Shown here: positions 1 to 6,501 of the stretch, piece after piece
How the letters are laid out: each line of letters opens with the position of its first letter
Numbering within the stretch: the stretch's first letter is position 1
Source: CAUZIZ01 sp047514575
GTDB taxonomy: Bacteria > Acidobacteriota > UBA6911 > RPQK01 > JAJDTT01
Reading direction: 5' to 3'
DNA length: 6,642 nucleotides
NCBI GenBank assembly: GCA_047514575.1
Contig: JAKZYH010000602.1
Coordinates: 1 to 6,642 of the forward strand
Made by a program: the position numbers and the translations under genes
Notes under the pieces: model-generated
Told to the model about the DNA's origin: nothing
Seen by the model: only the letters and a program-made list of their open reading frames with translations
Database searches by the model: none

Positions 1-2220
1 AAGAACCTCCCCGGTGTTTACGATCCCGGACCGCTCCTCGGGCCCCGCCCTCAGGACCGGTGCTCCTCTGCCGGCAAAAACGATATTCCTATGGCCATTG
101 GGGAAACCCAGATTGCGCTCGTATCCCAACAGGGGGACGAAGGTGCCAGGGAGGTGGAAGCGCTCGACCGACTTCTGTGTCTCCCACCACACATATTCTC
201 CAGGGTAGTGGTCCGTAATCGCCAGAAAGTCCAGTGAGGCAGCGTCCAGGGCGTAGCGGTAGGTCTCATGTAGAGAACTGTCCAGGGCCCCGTCGCCGGA
301 GTAATCGGTATGTCGGTGCATGTCTCCCCGGACAATCCGGTAGCTCTTTCCTTCTGCCTCAATGCGGTAGGCCCGAATCCGGGATAGATCACCCGGCTCG
401 TCGGCATGCAAGGGCTTTATCGGCTCATCTAGAACCTGGTAGGTCTCCAATTGCGCGGCGCGTACCTGGCCGGAGAGCTCCAACCTTCCCACCACCACAT
501 CCTCCTGCAGAGTCCCGGAATCAGGATAGACCTGGTGAAGAGAACGGTGGTCTGTGAGCCAGGCCATCCAGAGGGTCTCCTCTGCAGAGCCATCCAGTGC
601 CAACGGCATGTTCAACCTCCCGGAACTGTAGGGCAATACGAAGGGGGTAGCCCAGGAGGAGCCCTGGTAGAAGGTTGCGTACACCTCCCAGCCCGGGCGG
701 TAGTAGGACCCGTCGCCAGCCGTCGGCTGCTGGTGACGGAAGAAGAGCCACATGCGACCCTGAGCGTCCCGAACCAGACGAGGCAGATCGTTATCGTTTC
801 GAAATCGGATCTGCTCTGCGTCCGGGGGACGAGAGAACCGCAATCCACTGCGTGACAGCTCGGAAAAGTGCGATTCAAGGCCATCCGATAGATCTCCGAC
901 CGGACGACTCCACTGGTCTCCGCCGTAGACGGCGACGCGAATGCTGCGCTCGTCTTCAAAGGTCTGTCTCGAGCGATCGACCCAGAAGCCGGAGTCCTTT
1001 CCCCAGCTGGGGCCTGTTTCGTTCCAGGCAACCCAGATCCGGTCCTGTTCGTCACAAGCCAGGTCTGCGTAGGCCTCGAAGTTTCTGGAGCGAGCGACAG
1101 GCACGATCTTTCCCATGCCTCCCCTCTCTAACCGTCTCAGAAGAAGATCGTAGTCACCTCGGTCATAGCTGTCCCAGACAACGTAGACACGACCCACCGA
1201 ATCCACGGTCAGAGCCGGTTTCCAGTCGTTGGCAGACGAGCTACTGACCTTCTTCTCTTCGCCCCAGGCACCGGCTTCCAAGGATTTGACGAAGATGTCT
1301 GACTGCCCTCCACGAAATCCCTGCCACACCAGGTGGACCTCACCATCTGGACCGGGAGCGGCTCTGGGGTAGAGGTCGGGAAAAGGAGACTCGGTGAGGC
1401 GCTTCACAGGCTCCAGCGTACCCTCCCGCTGCGGACGACCGTAGAGGTCCCAGTTCCCGTCGATCTGCTGTGACCAGATCCACCAGATGCTTCCTTCCCC
1501 ACCCCGTACCACCTGGAGACCGGAGAGGTCCTGGCCTTTCTGGATCTCCAGCGGCGAGGACCAGGCCTCACCTTCCAAGCGGCGGCTCAGGATCCGCTGC
1601 CCTCCGTCTCGGTACTCGATCCAGCTGATCCTGCACTTCCCTTGTTCGACCAACAAGGCGGGAAAGTCGTCGTAGGTCTCCTCTCCGGTCAACACCTGAG
1701 ACAGAGGAACCTGGCTGGCCACCACCCGACCCTCTAGATAGGATCGTCTCAATCCTGGCTCCAACTCCCGGCTATCGACCGTCAGGGAGCCCTTGGGAGT
1801 CCTGAGAGCCAGCTCTTGTGGACCTTTCGTCACCACCAGCAGACCCGGCCACATCAATCGAGAGTAGGCGCTGGTGCTCCTGAGGACATCTTTCCGGACA
1901 AACATCTGGTTCTCGGTGGGCTCTTCCCAGTAAATAGGAGTACGAGGATCGTACCTCCGGGTCCGGGCATTCCAGGAAAGGCCCGGTCCCAACAGATCCT
2001 CCTGGGAAAAGTGCCAGCTGTCCAACCAGACCGTGCCTTCCGCTGCCTCCAACTGTCCGCTCCAATCGGAGGCTTTTGGATCGTCCAGTCCCAGTTCGAT
2101 CAAGAAGCAGCGGTGGGCTGAATTCAGTTCTGACAGCAAGGCACCGGTCTCTTCCAACCCTTTTCGACAGCCGAAGAGCGTCAGTAGGAACAGCGTGAGA
2201 AGAACGATCTTGTGTTTCAT
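1..2220 (-). CDS. Lipoprotein with beta-propeller-like repeats and a C-terminal PHP/DUF3604-like domain (partial, 3' end outside window)
   Basis: The frame is open for 740 codons without a stop and leaves the window at base 1. The ATG at 2218-2220 is the first start after an in-frame TAG (2233-2235); no strong SD precedes it. Residues 1-18 form a lipoprotein signal (K2, K4, a Leu-rich core, lipobox LFGC with C18). R19 at +2 does not suggest inner-membrane retention. Residues about 240-560 contain repeats such as GEVHLVWQGF (293), GRVYVVWDSY (343) and DRIWVAWNE (393), roughly 50 residues apart, as in sialidase/BNR-like propeller blades. From residue 632 a PHP-like metal site begins: GDMHRHTDYSGDG (H635, H637), FLAITDHY (D670, H671) and NGHRNIVF (H710). 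PHP domains bind two or three metals and usually hydrolyse phosphoesters; DUF3604-type members have no firm substrate. The rest of the domain is missing here. The role is unknown; an envelope-bound metallohydrolase is an inference. Confidence 0.88.
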   Translation of the reverse strand, partial: MKHKIVLLTLFLLTLFGCRKGLEETGALLSELNSAHRCFLIELGLDDPKASDWSGQLEAAEGTVWLDSWHFSQEDLLGPGLSWNARTRRYDPRTPIYWEEPTENQMFVRKDVLRSTSAYSRLMWPGLLVVTKGPQELALRTPKGSLTVDSRELEPGLRRSYLEGRVVASQVPLSQVLTGEETYDDFPALLVEQGKCRISWIEYRDGGQRILSRRLEGEAWSSPLEIQKGQDLSGLQVVRGGEGSIWWIWSQQIDGNWDLYGRPQREGTLEPVKRLTESPFPDLYPRAAPGPDGEVHLVWQGFRGGQSDIFVKSLEAGAWGEEKKVSSSSANDWKPALTVDSVGRVYVVWDSYDRGDYDLLLRRLERGGMGKIVPVARSRNFEAYADLACDEQDRIWVAWNETGPSWGKDSGFWVDRSRQTFEDERSIRVAVYGGDQWSRPVGDLSDGLESHFSELSRSGLRFSRPPDAEQIRFRNDNDLPRLVRDAQGRMWLFFRHQQPTAGDGSYYRPGWEVYATFYQGSSWATPFVLPYSSGRLNMPLALDGSAEETLWMAWLTDHRSLHQVYPDSGTLQEDVVVGRLELSGQVRAAQLETYQVLDEPIKPLHADEPGDLSRIRAYRIEAEGKSYRIVRGDMHRHTDYSGDGALDSSLHETYRYALDAASLDFLAITDHYPGEYVWWETQKSVERFHLPGTFVPLLGYERNLGFPNGHRNIVFAGRGAPVLRAGPEERSGIVNTGEVL

Positions 2221-2306
2221 TGTCTCAAGTGACTACTGTCCGGTTGAGCGCCTAGACATCTTCGTAACCTAATTATGATCAATCGGTTAGAAGCATAGAG
2301 GGCACG

Positions 2307-2326
2307 AATCGACTTCAACTTCGATT
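2307..2326. repeat. Inverted repeat, possible operator
   Basis: Arms AATCGA and TCGATT are perfectly complementary across an 8-base spacer that itself contains overlapping ACTTC direct repeats. It lies about 87 bases upstream of the lipoprotein start codon, a plausible place for a regulator site. No regulator family is identified, and an imperfect 6-bp dyad of this kind can arise by chance. Confidence 0.2.
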
Positions 2327-2337
2327 TCTGCCTAAAT

Positions 2338-2361
2338 CCGGATCAGGTTGCCTGGTTCCGG
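2338..2361 (-). terminator. Possible weak terminator or 3' hairpin after the DUF1552 gene
   Basis: CCGGA and CAGG pair with CCTG and TCCGG across a 3-base loop, with a small 1x2 internal loop, giving nine base pairs. Read on the minus strand it lies about 92 bases past the DUF1552 stop and is followed by ATTTAGG, a poor U tract. It could protect the 3' end of the upstream transcript, or attenuate transcription into the lipoprotein gene, rather than act as a classical intrinsic terminator. Confidence 0.3.
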
Positions 2362-2409
2362 GTCTTCAAAAGGAGAAGCAATGGTAATCGTCAAGAAAAT
2401 CAGCGAGGT

Positions 2410-2426
2410 CAATCCCGTTGGGATTG
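2410..2426 (-). terminator. Short perfect hairpin just after the DUF1552 stop, possible 3' end structure
   Basis: CAATCCC and GGGATTG form a perfect 7-bp stem with a 3-base loop, starting 27 bases after the DUF1552 stop codon in the direction of transcription. The nearest T run (ATTTTC) is about ten bases further on, too distant for a standard intrinsic terminator. It may be an mRNA 3' stabiliser or a weak terminator. Confidence 0.25.
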
Positions 2427-2453
2427 CGGATTTCAGACCAGGGCGTCAGGACA

Positions 2454-3812
2454 CTAGACGTCGGACAGATGCTCGATTTGCCCAGAACTGTCGCCGATAC
2501 TTTCCACCGGCACTCCTAATTGGTTCAGCACCGTCATGTACAGATTCGTCAGCGGGGTATCCTTGGGATACCGGAGGTGGCGGCCTCCCTTGATCTGGCC
2601 CGTGCCTCCACCTACCAACAACATGGGAAGGTTATGGGCATCGTGCAGGTCGCTGTCACTCATGCCGCTTCCGTAGAGCAGAGTGACATGGTCTAGCAAG
2701 GATCCGTCACCATCAGGCGTCGATCGCAGCCTCTCCAGGTAGTAAGCGAACATTTGCATGTGTAGGGTGCTGACTTTCGCCAGCTTCGCCAACTTTTCTT
2801 CATCGCCCTGGTGGTGTGATAGTGGATGGTGCGGATCTGGAACACCGATCTCGGGATAGGTGCGCTTGCTCAGTTCCCTGCCCGGCATGAAGGTAATGAC
2901 GCGGGTCAGGTCGGACTGGTAGGCCAGGACCTGTAGATCCAGCATCAGTTTAGCGTGCTCCTTGAAGCTAGCAGGAATGCCGCTGGGTCGTTCGACTACT
3001 AGTGGCTCCCGCTCGCCTTGCGCCTCCGACATCTCGATACGCCGCTCGACATCGCGAACCGCCTCCAGGTATTCAGTGAGCTTGGTCCGGTCACTCGCCC
3101 CGATCTTCCCCTGGAGCTCGGCCACCCGCTGGGCTACGGAGTCGAGAATGCTCCGTTTGGCCCGGATACGGGCTAGCCGCGTACCTGGATCGGTGCTGTC
3201 CTGGTCTCCGAACAAACGTTCGAAGACCGCACGTGGGTTGTTCTCAGTGGGCAAGGGAGTTGTGGCACTGCGCCAGGAAAGAGTGTTGATGTAGGAGCAG
3301 CTGTAGCCGACGTCGCAGGCACCCGCTAGATCGGTCGCCTCCAAGGCAAGCTCAAGGGACGCCAACTGGGTGTGTTGTCCCAGCTGTGCCGCCGCGATCT
3401 GGTCAGCCGAGACCCCGGCTTCGACGTTGGCACCCTCCGTGGGCTTCACGTGCACGCCGGTTAAAAAAGCCCCACCGATCCGTCCGTGCCCGCCCGCTGG
3501 CTCGCCCGGGAGAGCTACGCCCGGTTCGTTGCTGAGTCCGCTCAACACCAATAGTTCATCTCGAAACGGTGTCAGCGGCTCTAGAATTGGCGTGAGCTCG
3601 AAACCGGCACCCGTCGCCAGGGGTGTCCATTTCTCCATCACGGCTCCATGCGGCACATAAATCACGCCCAATCGGCTCGCTGGTCGAGCTACCGTCTTGC
3701 TCGTCGCAACCAAGGCAGGAACCATGCTGTCCAAAAGCGGCAGGGCGATAGACGCACTGAGACCGCGCAGGAATGTACGACGCGGTAGACACCTCTTACT
3801 GATGATGCTCAT
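2454..3812 (-). CDS. Tat-exported DUF1552 (HXXSHH family) protein
   Basis: This complete 452-residue protein has the usual length for DUF1552, an exported family without a proven activity. The N-terminus carries a twin-arginine signal: PRRTFLRGLSA (R11, R12, F14, L15) followed by a hydrophobic stretch through residue 34. This suggests export across the cytoplasmic membrane in folded form, often linked to a metal cofactor. The motif that names the Pfam family is present as HPLSHH (H329, S332, H333, H334). Further conserved-looking segments are GVIYVPHGAV (49-58), LSGLSN (90-95), GGHGRIGGAFLTG (107-119) and, near the C-terminus, GSGMSDSDLHDAHNLPMLLVGG (381-402). The start is fixed by the Tat signal and AGAGGT (3820-3825) seven bases upstream. 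Its ATG overlaps the stop of the haem-protein gene as ATGA, so translation is probably coupled. Co-occurrence with DUF1592 proteins is common in Planctomycetota and relatives. The family assignment is firm; substrate and partner are unknown. Confidence 0.95.
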   Translation of the reverse strand: MSIISKRCLPRRTFLRGLSASIALPLLDSMVPALVATSKTVARPASRLGVIYVPHGAVMEKWTPLATGAGFELTPILEPLTPFRDELLVLSGLSNEPGVALPGEPAGGHGRIGGAFLTGVHVKPTEGANVEAGVSADQIAAAQLGQHTQLASLELALEATDLAGACDVGYSCSYINTLSWRSATTPLPTENNPRAVFERLFGDQDSTDPGTRLARIRAKRSILDSVAQRVAELQGKIGASDRTKLTEYLEAVRDVERRIEMSEAQGEREPLVVERPSGIPASFKEHAKLMLDLQVLAYQSDLTRVITFMPGRELSKRTYPEIGVPDPHHPLSHHQGDEEKLAKLAKVSTLHMQMFAYYLERLRSTPDGDGSLLDHVTLLYGSGMSDSDLHDAHNLPMLLVGGGTGQIKGGRHLRYPKDTPLTNLYMTVLNQLGVPVESIGDSSGQIEHLSDV

Positions 3813-6196
3813 AGCCTCGACCTCTTCATTTGAAACGGCGGGCTCTTGGCGATACCCAGAATAATGGACGACCAGCGGTAATCGCTGGGCGCAGCCTCGC
3901 GCATGATCGCACGGACGGCTGGCAAATCATAATACTCGATGCCACGGCCGACGGCATAGGTGAGAAGCTTTCGAGTCACGGTCGCCACGAATTCCTGACG
4001 ACGACTCAGCAGCAGTTCTCTCAGCTCTACCGGACCCTGAAACGTAGTCCCGTCGGGGAGGGTCGCCGCCGCACCACCAGGAGTGCCGTTCTCGTCGAGA
4101 CTACGCCATCTGCCAATGGCATCGAAGTTCTCGAGTGCTAAGCCGAGCGGGTCCATCCGCGAGTGGCAACTCGCGCAGGCGGGATTCCTCGTATGCTGCT
4201 CCAACCGTTCTCGCAGGGAAGCCGATTTGCCAGCCTGACCGTTCTCCGAAAGTTCCGGCACCTCCGCGGGTGGAGGCGGTACTGGCGTTCCGAGGACGTT
4301 CTCTAGCAGCCATTTTCCCCGCAGCACCGGTGAGGTTCGATTGGCGTACGAGGTCACGGTCAGGATACTGCCCTGGCCCAGTAGTCCTCCGCGCCTTCCA
4401 TCGCTGAAACTCACCCGTCGAAAACGTCCTCCGTAAATCTTGGGAAGTCCGTAGTGCCGGGCCAGCCGTTCGTTGACGAATGTGTAGTCAGCGGCCAGCA
4501 GATCAACCAAACTATGATCCTGGCGCAGCTGGCTGCCTACGAACAGCTCCGTCTCGCGCTGGAGCGCCTGACGCAGATTATCGTCCCATTCGGGATATCG
4601 CTTCACATCCGGGGTCACCGCACGCAGGTTGCGCAGGTGTAGCCATTGGGCCGCGAAGTTTTCGACGAGTGCGTTTGAACGAACATCGACCAGCATCCGA
4701 CGAACCTGGTGTTCCAGGACGATTGGATTCTTGAGCTCACCGTCTATGGCTATCTGGAGCAGATCATCATCGGGGATGCTGCTCCAGAGAAAGAAGGACA
4801 GTCGCGAGGCCAGTTCCACATCACTGAGCTGAAAGGCGACAGAAGCTTCTACGGTCGCTGGTTCTCGTTCGATTCGGAACAGGAACTCGGGATCAACCAG
4901 GATTCTTTCCACCACCGATTGGATGCCGGCGTCAAAATCCCCTCGGCTCCGACCCAGTCTGTAGAATTTGAGAAGCCTCGAGACATCGTCAGCCGTGACT
5001 GCACGACGATAAGCTCGGCGGGCGAGCGAAGACAGAATCCGCTGGGCGCAGGCCTCCTCGACTGCCTCTTCACTGCTCTCCGGACGACAGCTGAAGATTC
5101 GTTGACGACTTGGCGTTTCGCCGGCTCCCTGAGCCTGGTAGGGACCATCGATCTGAGCACTGCTGACTCCCCAATCAGTGAAACTGCCCCTGAGGCTGCT
5201 CACGGGCACCTGTGTCGGCTGGACGCCCTCAGGCACCGACGCGCTCTGCAAAAATGAAATCCCAACCACCCGCGTCCCTGCCCTTGCCGAAAAGCGGACT
5301 CGGGGATTCTCTCCGACCGGCTTCCCATATTCCGAGCTCCTGTCGCCACCGTCGAGTTTGAACAGCTTGATGCGTTCGCCATCCAGGCGAACATCGAGCT
5401 GACGAGGCTGGCGAACTCTGCGGCGTTGAAGCTTGATCTCCAGGGTGTACTCGCCATCGAGCGGGAAGTGATGACGGATGGCCAGTCCGCCACCCGACCC
5501 AAACGGAAGCTCCTCACTCATGCGGCCATCCTGCACCAGCAGCGGCGAAGTCTCGTATGTCTCAAGCGTCGGTGCGATGGTCGGGTCACCTACGGCCAGC
5601 CGACTGATCTTCTTCGCCGCCGACAGATATCGTTCCAGCAACAGGGGAGAGAAGGAGAGAGTATCGGCGATATTGTCAAAACCGTAACCCAGCTCATCTG
5701 CTGGCAACAACGATCGGCCGTCGACCTCCAGGGCCAACAAGTCCCGGACCGCATTGGCGTATTCCGCGCGGTTGAGGCGATGAACGGCAGGCCTGCCTGG
5801 ATTGGGATTGGCCGCGGCCTCGGCATCGAGTTCAGCCTCCAACCAGGACCCGAAAGCTACAGAGCTGTCTTCGTCCGGCCGCGCCGAGCCGGAAGGCGGC
5901 ATTGCTCTGGTCCGAAGCTTCGCTACTACCTTTTCCCACACCTCTGCGTTGTCGCCAACCTCGGCGAGATCGATCGAGTCGAGATCGAGTCCCGCGGTTT
6001 GTGCCTCCTGACTGTGGCAGCCAGCACAGTAACGATCGAGTAGCGCGCGATACTTGAAGAAAGGCGGGGACTTCTCAGGAGATTGTAGCTTGAGGGCGGC
6101 CGCAACACTCGTCGCCGAACCCACGCCCATAGCTTGAATATAGAAGGCGCCGGCCAACGCGATTCCCATGCAGCCTAGAACGGTCTTGGGGTTCAT
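3809..6196 (-). CDS. Exported two-haem DUF1587/DUF1595/DUF1592/DUF1588/DUF1585 protein (planctomycete cytochrome c type)
   Basis: The protein has 795 residues from the chosen ATG. A signal peptide or signal anchor (MNPKTVLG, then a hydrophobic stretch to about residue 35) precedes a PSCyt1-like haem c site CAGCH (C57, C60, H61), with AMPPSG at 99-104 possibly supplying a Met ligand. Then follow DUF1587 (about 138-202, HRLNRAEYANAVRDLL), a beta-rich insert (about 235-320) that may be a carbohydrate-binding-like sandwich, DUF1595 (about 382-443), DUF1592 (about 454-585), DUF1588 (about 600-700) with a second haem site CASCH (C674, C677, H678), and DUF1585 (about 712-790). All domains expected for the family are present in the usual order. 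A periplasmic or surface redox role is inferred from the two haem sites; the substrate is unknown. The frame continues upstream to a GTG at 6427, but that stretch has no SD and would bury the signal peptide, so the ATG at 6194-6196 is preferred. The downstream DUF1552 gene overlaps by four bases. Confidence 0.93.
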   Translation of the reverse strand: MNPKTVLGCMGIALAGAFYIQAMGVGSATSVAAALKLQSPEKSPPFFKYRALLDRYCAGCHSQEAQTAGLDLDSIDLAEVGDNAEVWEKVVAKLRTRAMPPSGSARPDEDSSVAFGSWLEAELDAEAAANPNPGRPAVHRLNRAEYANAVRDLLALEVDGRSLLPADELGYGFDNIADTLSFSPLLLERYLSAAKKISRLAVGDPTIAPTLETYETSPLLVQDGRMSEELPFGSGGGLAIRHHFPLDGEYTLEIKLQRRRVRQPRQLDVRLDGERIKLFKLDGGDRSSEYGKPVGENPRVRFSARAGTRVVGISFLQSASVPEGVQPTQVPVSSLRGSFTDWGVSSAQIDGPYQAQGAGETPSRQRIFSCRPESSEEAVEEACAQRILSSLARRAYRRAVTADDVSRLLKFYRLGRSRGDFDAGIQSVVERILVDPEFLFRIEREPATVEASVAFQLSDVELASRLSFFLWSSIPDDDLLQIAIDGELKNPIVLEHQVRRMLVDVRSNALVENFAAQWLHLRNLRAVTPDVKRYPEWDDNLRQALQRETELFVGSQLRQDHSLVDLLAADYTFVNERLARHYGLPKIYGGRFRRVSFSDGRRGGLLGQGSILTVTSYANRTSPVLRGKWLLENVLGTPVPPPPAEVPELSENGQAGKSASLRERLEQHTRNPACASCHSRMDPLGLALENFDAIGRWRSLDENGTPGGAAATLPDGTTFQGPVELRELLLSRRQEFVATVTRKLLTYAVGRGIEYYDLPAVRAIMREAAPSDYRWSSIILGIAKSPPFQMKRSRL

Positions 6197-6222
6197 TGAT
6201 TCACAATGGGCGTTGTTTCCAA
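6193..6222 (-). CDS. Possible 9-codon leader ORF coupled to the haem-protein gene
   Basis: After the strong SD at 6231-6239 the first usable start is TTG (6220-6222), 11 bases beyond AGGAGG. It opens a 9-codon frame (M-ETTPIVNQ) ending in TGA at 6193-6195, which overlaps the ATG of the haem-protein gene as ATGA. This would explain why such a strong SD lies 37 bases from that ATG: ribosomes could load at the leader and re-initiate. Alternatively the SD serves a rare in-frame ATA start (6224-6226, seven bases away), or is fortuitous. The ORF is very short, so this is a hypothesis. Confidence 0.25.
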   Translation of the reverse strand: METTPIVNQ

Positions 6223-6233
6223 GTATTATGTCA

Positions 6234-6248
6234 CCTCCTGTTAGGAGG
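6234..6248 (-). promoter_or_regulatory. Hairpin sequestering a very strong Shine-Dalgarno sequence
   Basis: On the minus strand CCTCCT (6243-6248) pairs perfectly with AGGAGG (6234-6239) across a three-base AAC loop. The AGGAGG belongs to AGGAGGTGA (6231-6239), nine bases complementary to the usual 16S rRNA 3' end. In the mRNA the SD would be folded away, so initiation would be low unless something opens the stem, such as a ribosome, protein, small RNA or temperature. The structure is directly visible; a regulatory role is inferred. Confidence 0.5.
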
Positions 6249-6293
6249 GTGCAATCAAGCCTAAGAAACCTCGGGTGAAACTTGGACGATTCG

Positions 6294-6317
6294 TCGGAAC
6301 GTCTGAACATCTGAACG
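6294..6317. repeat. Three 8-bp tandem repeats upstream of the haem-protein gene
   Basis: Units TCGGAACG, TCTGAACA and TCTGAACG lie head to tail and are followed by a partial TCG. They lie 98-121 bases upstream of the chosen start codon. Eight-base direct repeats can bind a regulator cooperatively, but the spacing is less than one helical turn and the array is short. No family is assigned. Confidence 0.35.
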
Positions 6318-6501
6318 TCGCCGAGCACAAAGTATCTGATGTGGGAGCGAAACACAGCCGCGCACGACGTGAAAATGTCAGCAAGATCAGCCCCGTTCCC
6401 CGGAGTAAGCGGGACTGACCTCGTCACCGAGATAATCCAATGTGGCCGCTGGCTCGGTTGGAGTTGCCTTCTTGAACGATCCGGCGCAGCTGGAGGCGGA
6501 G

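Larger units (their letters stand above)
2221..2453. other. Intergenic region between the DUF1552 gene and the PHP lipoprotein gene
   Basis: These 233 bases separate two same-strand genes. They hold a 7-bp hairpin (2410-2426), a 9-bp interrupted hairpin (2338-2361) and an inverted repeat AATCGA-N8-TCGATT (2307-2326). On the plus strand a canonical AGGAG-N5-ATG (ATG at 2381) opens a 70-codon frame that soon runs antisense into the DUF1552 gene. A minus-strand promoter for the lipoprotein gene probably lies here, but no convincing -35/-10 pair is visible. The best minus-strand match, TTGAAG-N15-TATGCT, is poor. The gap and hairpins favour a separate transcript for the lipoprotein gene, without proving it. 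Confidence 0.5.
6197..6501. other. Intergenic region upstream of the haem-protein gene
   Basis: These 305 bases hold the tandem repeats, the SD hairpin and the possible leader ORF listed separately. The minus frame from 6427 to 6197 is open, but its translation lacks protein-like features and its GTG start has no SD. No convincing sigma-70 promoter is visible; GATACT at 6330-6335 (minus strand) is the best -10-like match and lacks a good -35. If the gene at 6502 is a transposase, one end of that insertion sequence should lie here, but no terminal repeat could be recognised with only one end in view. Confidence 0.45.

Noticed and set aside
675..1247. 190-codon plus-strand open frame, Arg/Ser/Pro-rich
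   Set aside because: Antisense to the continuous 740-codon lipoprotein frame; its composition is typical of a shadow frame.
2254..2279. Plus-strand promoter TAGACA-N14-TATGAT
   Set aside because: Both hexamers are good, but a 14-base spacer is too short for a standard sigma-70 promoter and no firm gene lies downstream.
4709..5257. 182-codon plus-strand open frame
   Set aside because: Same reason: an antisense shadow of the DUF1595/DUF1592 region, with no recognisable protein features.
5962..5995. Repetitive GATCGAG-like sequence
   Set aside because: It encodes the acidic DLDSIDL segment after the first haem site; the repetition follows from the repeated Asp/Ser/Leu codons.
5426..6043. 205-codon plus-strand open frame
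   Set aside because: Lies wholly antisense to the well-supported haem-protein gene; no domain or credible SD. Long antisense frames are expected in GC-biased coding DNA.
6164..6196. Lipobox-like VLGC near the start of the haem protein
   Set aside because: The cysteine is residue 9, with almost no hydrophobic stretch before it; the hydrophobic core follows it. This fits a Sec signal or anchor, not a lipoprotein signal.
6294..6317. Tandem repeats as a miniature CRISPR
   Set aside because: Units are 8 bases and contiguous with no spacers, so this cannot be a CRISPR array.
6197..6427. 77-residue N-terminal extension of the haem protein from a GTG at 6427
   Set aside because: No SD at that GTG, composition unlike protein, and the extension would bury the signal peptide. 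The remaining 795 residues already cover the whole family architecture.
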